A stretch of DNA of 64,000 nt from Euzebya rosea (GTDB taxonomy: Bacteria; Actinomycetota; Nitriliruptoria; Euzebyales; Euzebyaceae), in assembly GCF_003073135.1 (NCBI RefSeq), contig NZ_PGDQ01000009.1, positions 155,633 to 219,632 on the forward strand. Reading direction: 5' to 3'. The translations under genes were made by a program, and so were the position numbers. Below the pieces are notes generated by a model. The model was not told where the DNA came from. It did not search any database and worked only from the letters and a program-made list of their open reading frames with translations. Below are positions 25,038 through 35,108 of the stretch, piece by piece (position 1 is the first letter of the stretch; each line of letters begins with the position of its first letter).

Positions 25038-27056
25038 GTGAGCGAACAAGACGACATCGAGGTCATCGACCTGCGTCAGCGCGTCGAGACCCTTCCTCGC
25101 CAGACCCGCCTGGTGCCTCCCACCGAGCGCGACGGTCGCGGGTCGGTCGGCCGGTCCCCCCGACGCCGGTGGGCGGGTGCCGTCGTCGGTGCGCTCCTCG
25201 TCGTCGGCCTCGCCTGGGCGGGTGTGGCGGCCCTGACCCTCCTGCGGATCCGTGGGGACGTCGGGGACACGCGGACCGCGCTGCTGGACGCGCGCAGCGT
25301 CCTGACGGCCGGTGAGGTGGAGCGGGCTGCGGAGCTGTTCGGCATCGCCGCTGCAGACCTGCGGGATCTCCCCGACCGGGTCACCGGTCCGGCGGTGTGG
25401 CCCGCCCGGTTGGTGCCGACGTACAACCGCACCCTGGACGCGGTCGCCGAGCTCGGTCGGGCCGGCGGCCTTGCCGCCGCCGCGGCAGGTCAGGTCGCCG
25501 AGGTCCTCGCCGAGGGAGAAGGAGGTCTCGGCGCGCTCACGCCACGGGACGGCCGTGTCCCGGTGGACCGCATCGCGGCGTTGACGCCCATGCTCGAGGC
25601 CGCCGCAGCGGACGTCGGGACCGCGCTGCAGATGGCCCGCGACGTGCCGACCACGGGGGTGGACGATGCGGTCGTCGAGGGCCGTCGCGAGTTCATCGAG
25701 GTGCTCGAGCCCACGGCCGACCAGCTGGCGCTCGGAGCGGAGGTCACAGAGGTGCTGCCCCGCATCTTCGGAGCGGATGGACCCAGGCGCTACGTGGTGA
25801 TGGCCTCCAACCCGACCGAGGCACGTGGCACGGGCGGGTTCTTCGGCGGGTACACCGTGATGGAGGCAGACAACGGCGAGCTGTCCTTCGGGCCCGTCGG
25901 TGAGACCCTGGACCTCCCGGTGCCGCCGGACCCCAGCGTCGTGGAGTGGGTGGACCCCTCCCTGGAGGAGCGCTGGGCGCTGTACGGCGGCTCCACGCGC
26001 ATCCGCAGCATCAACATGACGCCCGACTTCCCCTCCGCCGCGGGGATGGTGGAGAACTACTGGGCAAGCGTCCTGGGGGACCCAGTCGACGGCGTCATCG
26101 CCGTCGACCCGTTCGCCTTCGAGGCGATGCTGGAGATCAACGGTCCGATCCAGGTCGGTGACCTGGGCGAGGTCTCCTCCACCGAGGTGGTGGAGTTCGT
26201 CAGCCACTCCGCGTACTCGCTGATCGGCAACCCGATCGAGCGGAAGCGGCTGATCGGCAACGTGGCGGCCCAGACGCTGCAGGGGTTCCTCGACGGTCCG
26301 GGCGACGTGACGCCCGCCGCGGTGCTGGACGCGCTCGGCAGCATGACGGCACGGGACAGCCTGCTCATCCACTCGGTCCACCCCGACGAGCAGGCACTCC
26401 TGGAGGAGGCGAACCTCGCCGGCAAGCTCGAGGCCGGTCCGGGAGACATGCTCGCGATCATCCTGAACTCGGGATCGGGCTCCAAGATCGACTACTTCCT
26501 CGATCGGACCGTGCGCTACGACGTGGCCCTCGAGGACGATGGCGTCGCCACGGGCGTGGTGTCCGCCGGGTTCGTCAACACCGCACCCACGTCGGGTGAG
26601 CTGGCGTACATGATCGGACCGCCCGACACACCGGTTGACTTCGGCGCAGGCGACAACGTGACCTACGTCTCGGTCTACACCGCACCCGGGACGACCTTCT
26701 TCGAGACCCCCGACATCGGCTACGCCGACCTGCCGACCAGCTCGTCGATCGAGCTCGGCTTCCCGGTCGCGTCGACGTGGATGTTGATCCCGTCGGGCCA
26801 GTCCCGGGAGCTGATCTACTCCTGGTCGACCCCGGGGGCCTGGACCGAGGAGGGCGACGAGGTCGTCTACGCGCTGCGCTACATCCACCAGACCGCAGTT
26901 CGGCAGACCGAGGTCGAGGTCCGTGTCGCCGTTCCCGACGGCATGGACGCCGTCGACCTGCCCCCTGGGGCCGAGGTCGTGGACGGGGAGGTCATCCTGA
27001 CGCTCGAGCCGCAGTCCGACGTCGACCTCGAGGTCCGGTTCGCCCCCCGTCGGTGA
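25038..27056 (+). CDS. DUF4012 domain-containing membrane-anchored protein
   Basis: The protein is 672 aa. It has a cytoplasmic N-terminus, one membrane segment (about residues 46-70, AGAVVGALLVVGLAWAGVAALTLL), then a large extracellular domain. The DUF4012 hallmark RRYVVMASNPTEARGTGGFFGGYTVMEADNGEL appears near residue 255, with ENYWASVLGDPVDGVIAVDPFA following. The family occurs almost only in actinobacterial and Gram-positive polysaccharide loci; its biochemical role is unknown. The downstream Wzc-like kinase gene starts 45 nt later. Confidence 0.9.
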   Translation: MSEQDDIEVIDLRQRVETLPRQTRLVPPTERDGRGSVGRSPRRRWAGAVVGALLVVGLAWAGVAALTLLRIRGDVGDTRTALLDARSVLTAGEVERAAELFGIAAADLRDLPDRVTGPAVWPARLVPTYNRTLDAVAELGRAGGLAAAAAGQVAEVLAEGEGGLGALTPRDGRVPVDRIAALTPMLEAAAADVGTALQMARDVPTTGVDDAVVEGRREFIEVLEPTADQLALGAEVTEVLPRIFGADGPRRYVVMASNPTEARGTGGFFGGYTVMEADNGELSFGPVGETLDLPVPPDPSVVEWVDPSLEERWALYGGSTRIRSINMTPDFPSAAGMVENYWASVLGDPVDGVIAVDPFAFEAMLEINGPIQVGDLGEVSSTEVVEFVSHSAYSLIGNPIERKRLIGNVAAQTLQGFLDGPGDVTPAAVLDALGSMTARDSLLIHSVHPDEQALLEEANLAGKLEAGPGDMLAIILNSGSGSKIDYFLDRTVRYDVALEDDGVATGVVSAGFVNTAPTSGELAYMIGPPDTPVDFGAGDNVTYVSVYTAPGTTFFETPDIGYADLPTSSSIELGFPVASTWMLIPSGQSRELIYSWSTPGAWTEEGDEVVYALRYIHQTAVRQTEVEVRVAVPDGMDAVDLPPGAEVVDGEVILTLEPQSDVDLEVRFAPRR

Positions 27057-27101
27057 CCCCGGCGGGGGCTGATCACGCGGAACAGGCGGTACGCTTCCGG
27101 C

Positions 27102-28784
27102 GTGGAAGAACAGATTCGCCGTGGCCCAAGCCTGCTCGAGTCCCTGTGGCGGTACCGCGTCATCGTGATGGGGGTCACCTTGGCCATGGGGGTGGTCGGC
27201 TACCTCGTGGGGCTGCAGGAGGCCGAGAGCTACGAGGCCGAGGGAACGCTGTTCCTGGCCGACCCGAACCTCGGTGACGACCTCCAGGGCATCGTCGGGT
27301 CGCGGATCTCCGCGGAGGAGTACGTCCCACGTCAGTCGGCCCGCATCCAGTCGCGCGCGGTCCTGCAGGAGGCGGTGGAGCTGACGGGCAACCGCGTGTC
27401 CGTCGACGACCTCGAGGAGAACCTCGACATCGATGCCTCGATCGAGACCCTCGAGATCACGATCCTCGTCCAGGACGCCACCGCCGAGGGCTCCGCAGAG
27501 CTGGTCAACGCCATCGCCGAGGCCTACCGGAGCCAGCGTCGGGAGCAGGAGGAGCTGCGGGCCGAGGACGCCGTCGCGGAGCTTCGCGCGCAGCAGACCC
27601 GGTTGGAGGAGGAGCGAAACACCCTCCAGCAGAACCTCGAGGCGGATCCGGGGAACATCGCCCTGCCCTTCCTCATCCAGTCCCTTGACGCGCGGATCCT
27701 CGACATCAGCGGCCGCATCGACGCCACGCTGCTCGAGGTGCGCCTGCGTGGCGACGGGATCGAGAGCTTCGAGACCGCCAATCCCCCGGAGTTCCCCGCT
27801 CGGCCCCGTCCACGCCTGACCGCGATCAGCTTCGCCTTCCTCGGCGCCGTCGCCGCGGCCATGTGGGCCTACTGGTACGCGTTCAAGTCGCAGCGCGTGA
27901 CGTCGCGCACGGATCCCGAGCTCGTGCTGGGGGTGCCCCCGCTCGGCGAGATCCCGCTGTACCGCATGACGAGCGAGGACGCGCTGACCGGCCTGCTCAG
28001 GGTCGACCCTGCCGCAGCAGAGGCCTACGAGTTCGTCCTGTCCTCCATCGAGTTCGCCCTGGCGGACCTCGACGGGAAGTCGCTCCTCATCACCTCCACG
28101 CTGCCGGGCGACGGCAAGACCACCACCACGCTGCAGCTGGCGATCGCGGCATCCAGGGACCGTCGGCGGGTGGTCCTGGTCGACGCCGACATCCGCGCCC
28201 GCGGGCTGACACGGGTGCTGGGCGCCGACGACCGCGTGGGCCTGTCCGACCTGGCAGCCCTCGACCTCGAACCCAACGAGGTCCTGCGCCGCTACAAGTT
28301 CTCGGAGCAGTCCCAGATCCCCGTGGTGACGGCCGGCCAGCGTCGTGGCGATCCGGCAGCACTGCTGCGGACGCATGCCTTCCGCAAGGCGATGGACCGC
28401 ATCGAGGACTCCGCCGAGCTGCTGATCGTCGACTCCTCGCCGTTGCTGGCGGTCGCGGACGCCACCATCGTCGCCGGTTCCGTCGACGGCATCGTCATCG
28501 TCGTCAGCCACGGCACACCCTTCAGCGAGCTGCAGAAGGTCCGGGAACGGCTCAAGTTCGTGTCGACCCCGCTCCTCGGCTATGTCTTCAACCGATCCGA
28601 CTCCTCCACGGCGGGTGCGTACGGCTACGGCTACGGCGTGGCGGAGGACGACGACGGCCAGCGGCGGCTGCTTCCGGGCTCCCGTTCGCGGCAGGGCGCC
28701 CGCAACGACGAGGTGCGCGAACCGCGCCCCCGAAGGCGCGGTGATTCCGACGACGGCCCGGTCGGACACTCGAAGGCCTCGTAG
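27102..28784 (+). CDS. Wzz/Wzc-type polysaccharide co-polymerase with BY-kinase domain
   Basis: The protein is 560 aa. An N-terminal Wzz domain has TM1 (about 20-40), a periplasm-facing coiled coil (residues about 140-190) and TM2 (about 245-265). The C-terminal tyrosine autokinase has Walker A STLPGDGKTTTTLQLA, Walker A' RRVVLVDADIRA and Walker B ELLIVDSSPLLAVADA. The tail has a small tyrosine cluster (AYGYGYG), the likely autophosphorylation site, before a basic disordered end. Such proteins set chain length and control export. GTG at 27102 follows TACGCT by 6 nt. Confidence 0.93.
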   Translation: MEEQIRRGPSLLESLWRYRVIVMGVTLAMGVVGYLVGLQEAESYEAEGTLFLADPNLGDDLQGIVGSRISAEEYVPRQSARIQSRAVLQEAVELTGNRVSVDDLEENLDIDASIETLEITILVQDATAEGSAELVNAIAEAYRSQRREQEELRAEDAVAELRAQQTRLEEERNTLQQNLEADPGNIALPFLIQSLDARILDISGRIDATLLEVRLRGDGIESFETANPPEFPARPRPRLTAISFAFLGAVAAAMWAYWYAFKSQRVTSRTDPELVLGVPPLGEIPLYRMTSEDALTGLLRVDPAAAEAYEFVLSSIEFALADLDGKSLLITSTLPGDGKTTTTLQLAIAASRDRRRVVLVDADIRARGLTRVLGADDRVGLSDLAALDLEPNEVLRRYKFSEQSQIPVVTAGQRRGDPAALLRTHAFRKAMDRIEDSAELLIVDSSPLLAVADATIVAGSVDGIVIVVSHGTPFSELQKVRERLKFVSTPLLGYVFNRSDSSTAGAYGYGYGVAEDDDGQRRLLPGSRSRQGARNDEVREPRPRRRGDSDDGPVGHSKAS

Positions 28785-28791
28785 GCCCGTC

Positions 28792-28797
28792 TAGCAT
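28792..28797 (+). promoter_or_regulatory. Possible -10 hexamer for the nucleotide-sugar dehydrogenase gene
   Basis: TAGCAT lies just after the kinase stop and about 65 nt before the dehydrogenase start. The intervening leader is A+C-rich with a weak AAGGA near 28851 ahead of GTG 28863. Confidence 0.35.
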
Positions 28798-28862
28798 CCT
28801 CCTGTGCGCGCAGCAGTCAGCGCGCCGCTTCAACCACACACGCAACGCCAAGGACAACATCC

Positions 28863-30188
28863 GTGAACGTCGCCGTCATCGGTGTGGGCCATGTCGGCCT
28901 GGTCACCGCCGCCACCATGGCCAAGATCGGCCACAACGTCATCGGCTTCGACATCGATGAGTCGAAGGTCGAGAGCCTGCGCAACGGGATCGTGCCCTTC
29001 CACGAACCGGGGCTGCAGGAGCTCCTGACCGCCGGGATGGACAGCGGTTCCATCCGGGTCACGACCGACGCCGCCGACGCGCTCAGCGACGTCGACGTGG
29101 TCTTCATCTGCGTCGGCACCCCACGTCGCGAGGACGGGTCGCCCAACCTGACCTACGTCCAGTCCGCCGCGGCCATGGTGAGCACCCACGCCACCCGCCC
29201 GACGGTGGTCGTGGAGAAGTCCACGGTGCCCGTCCAGACGGGGGAGCGCATCCGGCAGGCGCTCACGCTGCAGGCCCAGAGCCGGGGCCAGTCGCTCACC
29301 CACGACGTCGTGTCCAACCCGGAGTTCCTCAAGGAGGGCACCGCGGTCGAGGACACGCTGTATCCCGACCGCATCGTGGTCGGTGCCGACTCCGCCGCGG
29401 CACACGAGGTCATGCGTCGCCTCTACGAGCCGCAGCTTGCCGCCCACGACTGCCCGTACGTGGCCACGGACGTGAAGACCGCCGAGCTGATCAAGCACGC
29501 CTCCAACGCGTTCCTCGCCACCAAGATCAGCTTCATCAACGCCGTCGCGCGGATCTGCGAGGCCACCGGCGCGGACGTGGAGACCGTCGCCGACGCAATG
29601 GGCCACGACGGTCGGATCGGGCGGTCCTTCCTCAACGCCGGGCTCGGATACGGCGGATCCTGCTTCCCCAAGGACGTCGAGGCCTTCATCCACATCGCCA
29701 GCGACCTCGGCTACGACTTCGGCCTGCTCCGCGAGACCGAGCGGATCAACCGCGAGGCCAAGCGGTGGCCCATCGGGCAGCTGCGGCGGATGCTGTGGAA
29801 CATCGGCGACAAGACCATCGCGATCCTCGGGGTGGCGTTCAAGCCGCACACCGACGACATCCGGGATGCGCCCGCGCTGGACGTCATCGACGCCCTGGTG
29901 GCCGAGGGCACCACCGTCCGGCTGCACGATCCGGTTGCCCTGCCCCACGTGGCCGACCGGTGGGGCCGCGCCGTCGTCCTGTGCGACAGCGCCGAGGAGG
30001 CGATCCGCGGTGCACATGCGGTCGTGACGTGCACCGAGTGGCCCGAGTACGAGAAGCTGACCCCGGCGCAGCTCGCCGAGTGGTTGGAGTTCCCGGTGGT
30101 GGTCGACGCCCGGAAGGTCTGGGACCCCGAGGCACTCGCAGCGGAAGGCCTCAACGTGGCGTCCGTCGGTCGGCAGCTGCTCGGCTGA
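28863..30188 (+). CDS. UDP-glucose/GDP-mannose dehydrogenase (UDP-glucose 6-dehydrogenase type)
   Basis: The protein is 441 aa. It has NAD-binding VAVIGVGHVGLVTAATMA, FICVGTPRREDGSPNL, EKSTVPVQTGERI, SNPEFLKEGTAVED, and the catalytic cysteine in GYGGSCFPKDV (Cys about 267). The C-terminal domain has ILGVAFKPHTDDIRDAPALDVID. The enzyme oxidises the C6 hydroxyl of a nucleotide hexose to the carboxylate, most likely giving UDP-glucuronate for the polysaccharide. GDP-mannose cannot be excluded as substrate. Confidence 0.93.
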   Translation: MNVAVIGVGHVGLVTAATMAKIGHNVIGFDIDESKVESLRNGIVPFHEPGLQELLTAGMDSGSIRVTTDAADALSDVDVVFICVGTPRREDGSPNLTYVQSAAAMVSTHATRPTVVVEKSTVPVQTGERIRQALTLQAQSRGQSLTHDVVSNPEFLKEGTAVEDTLYPDRIVVGADSAAAHEVMRRLYEPQLAAHDCPYVATDVKTAELIKHASNAFLATKISFINAVARICEATGADVETVADAMGHDGRIGRSFLNAGLGYGGSCFPKDVEAFIHIASDLGYDFGLLRETERINREAKRWPIGQLRRMLWNIGDKTIAILGVAFKPHTDDIRDAPALDVIDALVAEGTTVRLHDPVALPHVADRWGRAVVLCDSAEEAIRGAHAVVTCTEWPEYEKLTPAQLAEWLEFPVVVDARKVWDPEALAAEGLNVASVGRQLLG

Positions 30189-30230
30189 CGAGGTTGGCCA
30201 GCAGGTCACCCTCCGTCGGGGACTCGGGGG

Positions 30231-30259
30231 TTGGAGTCCAACAACCCTCCGGATAGGAT
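30231..30259 (+). promoter_or_regulatory. Sigma-70-type promoter of the sugar transferase gene
   Basis: TTGGAG (30231-30236), 17 nt, TAGGAT (30254-30259), then 8 nt to the GTG at 30268. It is one of the few sites in the window where both hexamers are seen. The -35 lies in a small inverted repeat (GGGTTG...CAACCC) that could be an operator or a weak terminator of the upstream gene. Confidence 0.5.
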
Positions 30260-30267
30260 CACGGTCC

Positions 30268-31011
30268 GTGGAACACGATTCACCGCCCGGTCGGGCGCGG
30301 CAGGGAGCACGGGGAACTGCAGTCGCTACCGACGTGACCATCGACCTGACCGATTCACGTCTGTCGGTCGATCCGGTGTGCGCCGACACGGTCGTGCCGG
30401 TGTCGGACTCGGTGTACCTGCGCTACGTCAAGCCCGCGATCGACGCGCTGCTCGCGGCCGTCGCGCTGCTGCTCGCCCTGCCGGTGATGGCGGTCGTGGC
30501 CACGGTGGTCTTCGTGAGCCTCGGTCGACCGATCCTGCTGCGGCAGGAACGCGTGGGGCGTGGTGGCAAGCGGTTCACCGTCTACAAGTTCCGGTCCATG
30601 CATCCGGACCGGCGCGGTGGTGGTACGGACTGGGACGGCATCGACCGTCGGGTCACGCACAAGCACCCCGACGATCCCCGCCTCACACCCTCTGGCCGCC
30701 TCCTGCGCAAGCTCTCACTGGACGAGCTGCCACAGCTGCTCAACGTGCTGCGCGGTGACATGAGCCTGGTCGGCCCCCGCCCCGAGCTGCCGACCATCGT
30801 CCAGCGCCACTACGAGCCGTGGCAGCACCGGCGCCACGCCGTCAAGCCCGGCATCACGGGGTTGTGGCAGGTCTCGGAGCGGGGCAACGGGATGATGCAC
30901 GAGCACGTCGATGTCGACCTCGACTACGTCGATCAGGTCGGACTCGGCACGGACCTGCGGATCCTGATCCGGACGCTGCCCGCGGCCCTGATGTCCAAGC
31001 AGGGGTACTGA
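30268..31011 (+). CDS. Initiating sugar-phosphate transferase (polyprenyl-phosphate hexose-1-phosphate transferase)
   Basis: The protein is 247 aa. A single re-entrant or membrane helix (about residues 55-80) precedes the bacterial sugar transferase domain: ILLRQERVGRGGKRFTVYKFRSM, DPRLTPSGRLLRKLSLDELPQLLNVLRGDMSLVGPRPELP, VKPGITGLWQVSERG. This is the small monotopic PGT type (PglC/WcaJ C-terminal domain). It places the first sugar phosphate on undecaprenyl phosphate. The first 40 residues are poorly conserved and could be shortened if translation starts later. Confidence 0.93.
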   Translation: MEHDSPPGRARQGARGTAVATDVTIDLTDSRLSVDPVCADTVVPVSDSVYLRYVKPAIDALLAAVALLLALPVMAVVATVVFVSLGRPILLRQERVGRGGKRFTVYKFRSMHPDRRGGGTDWDGIDRRVTHKHPDDPRLTPSGRLLRKLSLDELPQLLNVLRGDMSLVGPRPELPTIVQRHYEPWQHRRHAVKPGITGLWQVSERGNGMMHEHVDVDLDYVDQVGLGTDLRILIRTLPAALMSKQGY

Positions 31012-31020
31012 CCCGCTGAG

Positions 31021-32217
31021 TCAGTCCACGAGCCGTTCGGCGATCTCCGCGCCGATGGCGAGGCTTGCCGTGGCGGCGGGAGACGGAGCGTTGAGCACGT
31101 GGACCGTCCGGCCGACACGATGCATCACGAAGTCGTCCGCGAGGCTGCCGTCGGGGTACAGGGCCTGCGCCCGCACGCCCGAGCGGTACGGCTGCAGGTC
31201 CTGGACGCGGAGGTCCGGGGTCATGCGCCGAAGGGCCCTGGCGAAGGCCCGTCGTGACAACGAGCGGGTCATCTCCCCGACGCCGGTGCGCCAGTGCGCC
31301 GCAGCCAGGCTCCGCATCCCGGGATCCGTCGCGATCTCGCGCAGGTCCCGCAACGACCGGTCCTGCCAGGTGTAGCCCTCCCGAGCCATTGCGAGCACCG
31401 CGTTGGGTCCAGCGAGTACCTCCCCTGACACGTGTCGGGTCAGGTGGACACCGAGGAACGGGAAGCGTGGGTCCGGTACGGGGTAGATGAGGGACCGGCA
31501 CAGCTGCCGAGCCTCCGGGCGCAGGCGGTGGTACTCGCCACGGAACGGGACGATCGACACCGGCGGGGCTTCGCCGGACACGGCCTCCAGCAGCCGATCG
31601 CTGTGCAGGCCGGCGCAGGCCACCAGGCGGTCGGCCAGGACGTCGCCCCCGGTGGTGTGCACGACCAGGCCGTCCGGTCGCTCGGTGGTGCCGAGGACGG
31701 TCTCCCCCGTCCGGATCGTGCCGCCGCGCTCCCTCACCAGCGTGGCGAGTCGCTCGGCGACGGCCACGAAGTCCACGATGCCGGCGTCACGGACGTGCAG
31801 CGCCTCGACACCGCGCACCGCTGGCTCGAGGCGTCCGAGCTCGGCCCTGTCGACGAGCGACGCGTCGACGCCGTTCGCGCGCCCACGCTCGGCGATGGCG
31901 TGCAACCCCGCGCGTTCGTGATCCTCCACGGCCACCACGACCTTGCCGCACAGGTCGTGAGTGATGTCGTGGGTGCGGACGAAGTCGAGCAGGAGCTCCC
32001 GGCCCCGACGGCACAGGCGGGCCTTCGCCGACCCGGGTGGGTAGTAGACGCCGGAGTGGATCACCCCGGAGTTGCGGCCGGACTGATGGCGGGCGACGCC
32101 CAGTTCCTTGTCGATGACGGTGACGGGGACATCGGGCCACCGGGTCGCCATCGCATGGGCCGTTGCCAAGCCGACGAGACCTGCCCCGACGACCACTGAT
32201 CCGGGACGTACGCCCAA
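31021..32217 (-). CDS. lhgO: L-2-hydroxyglutarate oxidase-like FAD oxidoreductase
   Basis: The protein is 398 aa. FAD-binding [18 protein letters not shown], then [96 protein letters not shown] and the end [16 protein letters not shown] match LhgO closely. It converts L-2-hydroxyglutarate to 2-oxoglutarate, a metabolite-repair reaction with no evident link to the flanking glycan genes. I chose TTG 32217 because it leaves 7 residues before the FAD motif; GTG 32196 is the alternative. It is convergent with the sugar transferase (9-nt gap). Confidence 0.88.
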   Translation of the reverse strand: MGVRPGSVVVGAGLVGLATAHAMATRWPDVPVTVIDKELGVARHQSGRNSGVIHSGVYYPPGSAKARLCRRGRELLLDFVRTHDITHDLCGKVVVAVEDHERAGLHAIAERGRANGVDASLVDRAELGRLEPAVRGVEALHVRDAGIVDFVAVAERLATLVRERGGTIRTGETVLGTTERPDGLVVHTTGGDVLADRLVACAGLHSDRLLEAVSGEAPPVSIVPFRGEYHRLRPEARQLCRSLIYPVPDPRFPFLGVHLTRHVSGEVLAGPNAVLAMAREGYTWQDRSLRDLREIATDPGMRSLAAAHWRTGVGEMTRSLSRRAFARALRRMTPDLRVQDLQPYRSGVRAQALYPDGSLADDFVMHRVGRTVHVLNAPSPAATASLAIGAEIAERLVD

Positions 32218-32294
32218 CGGAACCCCTTTCCTCGCGATGTACCATCCATCGCCGTTGCCCAACCGTAGTCCACTTCGAGTCAGGACCTTCATCC

Positions 32295-33347
32295 GTGACT
32301 GAGACACCTCGCGCGTTCATAACCGGGATCACCGGACAGGATGGTTCGTACCTGGCCGAGCTGCTGTTGGCGAAGGGGTACGAGGTGCATGGTCTGGTGC
32401 GTCGTGCGTCGACGTTCGGGACCGAGCGGATCGACCACCTGTACCTGGACCCGCACCTCGATGCGGCGCGGATGTTCCTGCACTTCGGTGATCTCTCCGA
32501 CGGCAACTCGCTGACCCGGTTGATGCTGGATGTGCAGCCGACGGAGGTCTACAACCTGGGTGCGCAGTCCCATGTCGGGGTGTCGTTCAAGAACCCCATC
32601 TACACCGTCGACGTGGACGCGCTGGGGACGTTGCGGCTGCTGGAGGCCTGTCGGCAGCTGGACACGCCGCCGCGGTACTACCAGGCGTCGTCCTCGGAGA
32701 TGTACGGCCAGGTGCAGGAGGTCCCGCAGTCCGAGACCACCCCGTTCCACCCGCGCAGCCCGTACGGGTGCGCGAAGGTGTACGGGTTCTGGCAGACGGT
32801 CAACCACCGTGAGGCGTACGGGATGCACTGCTCCAACGGCATCCTGTTCAACCACGAGTCCCCGCGGCGTGGTGAGACGTTCGTCACGCGCAAGATCACC
32901 CGGGCGGCGACGCGCATCAAGCTGGGCCTGCAGGAGAAGCTGTACCTGGGGAACCTCGACGCCCAGCGTGACTGGGGGTTCGCGGGTGACTATGTCGAGG
33001 CGATGTGGCTGATGCTGCAGCAGGACGAGCCCGACGACTACGTGGTGGCGACGGGGGAGATGTACTCGGTGCGGGAGTTCGCCGAGCGGACGTTCGCCCT
33101 GCTGGACCTGGACTGGGAGCGCTACACCGGCATCGACGAGCGGTACATGCGCCCCGCGGAGGTCGAGGAGCTGCTCGGTGACCCGACGAAGGCGCGCGAG
33201 CAGCTGGGCTGGAAGCCCCGGCACTCCTTCGACGAGCTGGTGGAGATGATGGTGGAGTCCGACATGGAGCTGGCCAAGCGCGAGCGTGCGCTGGTCGACG
33301 CCGGGCTGGCGACCATCGAGTGGCAGCAGGGTCCCGACCGTGAGTGA
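32295..33347 (+). CDS. gmd: GDP-mannose 4,6-dehydratase
   Basis: The protein is 350 aa. [32 protein letters not shown] (NADP Rossmann), [37 protein letters not shown] (Tyr-x3-Lys), [17 protein letters not shown] and [20 protein letters not shown] are diagnostic. It makes GDP-4-keto-6-deoxymannose, the substrate of the next gene. Codon choice differs from its neighbours: more GTG, GCG, CGT and GGT, fewer GTC, GCC and GGC. GTG 32295 is the start; it overlaps fcl by 8 nt. Confidence 0.96.
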   Translation: MTETPRAFITGITGQDGSYLAELLLAKGYEVHGLVRRASTFGTERIDHLYLDPHLDAARMFLHFGDLSDGNSLTRLMLDVQPTEVYNLGAQSHVGVSFKNPIYTVDVDALGTLRLLEACRQLDTPPRYYQASSSEMYGQVQEVPQSETTPFHPRSPYGCAKVYGFWQTVNHREAYGMHCSNGILFNHESPRRGETFVTRKITRAATRIKLGLQEKLYLGNLDAQRDWGFAGDYVEAMWLMLQQDEPDDYVVATGEMYSVREFAERTFALLDLDWERYTGIDERYMRPAEVEELLGDPTKAREQLGWKPRHSFDELVEMMVESDMELAKRERALVDAGLATIEWQQGPDRE

Positions 33348-34320
33348 GCGGACCCAGCTCAGCGGCAAGCAGGTGCTCGTCACCGGTGGGGCCGGATTCC
33401 TCGGTCGCAAGGTCTGCGAGCGACTCGAGGAGGAGGGCGCCGCACCGGTCGTGCTCCGAAGCGCCGATGTGGACCTGACCCGTCAGGCGGAGACCGAGGA
33501 GTACCTCGCCGAGCTCCGGCCGGACATCGTCATCCACCTCGCCGCCGAGGTGGGGGGCATCGGGGCCAACCGGGACAACCCCGGCCGCTACTTCTACGCC
33601 AACGCCACGATGGGCATCCACCTCATCGAAGCGGCCCGCGTCACCGGGGTCGAGAAGTTCGTCCAGATCGGTACGGTCTGCGCGTACCCGAAGTTCACCC
33701 CCATCCCGTTTCGCGAGGAAACGATCTGGGACGGGTACCCCGAGGAGACCAACGCCCCCTACGGCGTGGCCAAGAAGTCCCTGCTGGTCATGCTGGAGGC
33801 CTACCGGCAGCAGTACGGCTTCAACGGGATCTACCTGCTACCGGTGAACCTCTACGGGCCGGGCGACAACTTCGACCTGCATTCCAGCCATGTCATCCCG
33901 GCCCTGATCCGCAAGTTCACCGCGGCGGTCGACGGCGTCGACGGGGCGGCCACCGATGTCGTCGAGGTGTGGGGGACCGGGGCCGCGAGCCGCGAGTTCC
34001 TGCATGTCGACGATGCGGCCCGCGGCATCCTCATGGGCACCCGGGACCATCACGACTCCGAACCCGTCAACCTTGGGTCGGCGCACGAGATCACCATCAA
34101 GGACCTGGTGGAGACCATCGGTCGCCTCACCGGTTTCGACGGCGAGATCCGGTGGGACACGACCAAGCCCGACGGCCAGCCCAGGCGCAAGCTCGACACG
34201 TCACGGGCCGAGGCCCGGTTCGGGTTCGTCTCCGAGATCGGCTTCGAGGAAGGACTTGCGGGCACCATCGCGTGGTGGCGGGCGAACCGCGACGCGGTGA
34301 TGGCCGAGGAGCGATCGTGA
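33340..34320 (+). CDS. fcl: GDP-L-fucose synthase
   Basis: The protein is 326 aa. [84 protein letters not shown] (Tyr-x3-Lys) and [14 protein letters not shown] identify the 3,5-epimerase/4-reductase that completes GDP-L-fucose. It starts at GTG 33340 inside the gmd end and its stop overlaps the next start (GTGA). Codon use returns to the GTC/GCC-rich pattern of the locus. Confidence 0.95.
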   Translation: MSERTQLSGKQVLVTGGAGFLGRKVCERLEEEGAAPVVLRSADVDLTRQAETEEYLAELRPDIVIHLAAEVGGIGANRDNPGRYFYANATMGIHLIEAARVTGVEKFVQIGTVCAYPKFTPIPFREETIWDGYPEETNAPYGVAKKSLLVMLEAYRQQYGFNGIYLLPVNLYGPGDNFDLHSSHVIPALIRKFTAAVDGVDGAATDVVEVWGTGAASREFLHVDDAARGILMGTRDHHDSEPVNLGSAHEITIKDLVETIGRLTGFDGEIRWDTTKPDGQPRRKLDTSRAEARFGFVSEIGFEEGLAGTIAWWRANRDAVMAEERS

Positions 34321-35108
34321 CGCTCCCGCCCCGGGTGGACCTGCTCGGGGTCCCGTTGTCGGCCACGTCCTACGCGGACGTGCTCGAGCTCATCGACACC
34401 CCACCCGTCGGCGAGCGGGCCCGCACCCTCGCCTTCTGCAACGTGCACTCCGTGATGACCGCTCGCGGTGACGAGACCCTCCGCACGGCACTCCGCGAGC
34501 TCGATGTCACCACCACCGACGGCATGCCGTTGGTCTGGGCCCTGCGCAGGCTCGGTGTACCGGACCAGGAGCGCGTCTACGGCCCCGACCTCATGGAGAT
34601 GGCGTTGCCCCACGGCGTCGACCGTGGCTGGCGCCACTACTTCTACGGGGCCGCTCCGGAGACACTCGAGAAGCTGCTGGCCAACGTGCGGGCGAGCGTT
34701 CCCGGGATCGACATCGTCGGCTCCCACAGCCCGCCGTACCGGGCCCTCAGCGAGCAGGAGGAGGAGGAGCGGCTCGCGGAGATCCGCGACTCGGGCGCCA
34801 CACACGTGTGGGTCGGTCTCGGCATGCCCAAGCAGGAGCTGTTCGTGCACCGCGTCGCCGACCGGCTTCCCGGTCAGACCCTGCTCGCGGTCGGCGCCGC
34901 GTTCGACATGCACGCAGGCGTCGTCTCGCAGGCCCCCGACTGGATCCAGGACAAGGGCCTCGAATGGGCCTACCGGTGGGCGCAGGAGCCACGACGGCTG
35001 ACGTCGAGGTACCTGGTCAACAACCCGATGTTCCTCCTGCTGCTCGCCCTCCAGCTGCTGCGTTCCCGCCTCGGAGGACACGAGCCGACGATGGGCTCGA
35101 CGCGATGA
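34317..35108 (+). CDS. WecG/TagA/CpsF family glycosyltransferase (GT26)
   Basis: The protein is 263 aa. [96 protein letters not shown] and [33 protein letters not shown] cover the GT26 fold. Members add N-acetylmannosamine or mannosaminuronate as the second sugar on the lipid carrier. Overlapping starts and stops on both sides place it in the gmd-fcl operon. Confidence 0.93.
   Translation: MTLPPRVDLLGVPLSATSYADVLELIDTPPVGERARTLAFCNVHSVMTARGDETLRTALRELDVTTTDGMPLVWALRRLGVPDQERVYGPDLMEMALPHGVDRGWRHYFYGAAPETLEKLLANVRASVPGIDIVGSHSPPYRALSEQEEEERLAEIRDSGATHVWVGLGMPKQELFVHRVADRLPGQTLLAVGAAFDMHAGVVSQAPDWIQDKGLEWAYRWAQEPRRLTSRYLVNNPMFLLLLALQLLRSRLGGHEPTMGSTR

Noticed and set aside
21905..28769. Very long antisense frames (over 1000 codons) across the phosphatase, lipoprotein, DUF4012 and kinase genes
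   Set aside because: The forward genes have intact domains and normal starts. Antisense frames of this length are expected at third-position G+C near 90%.
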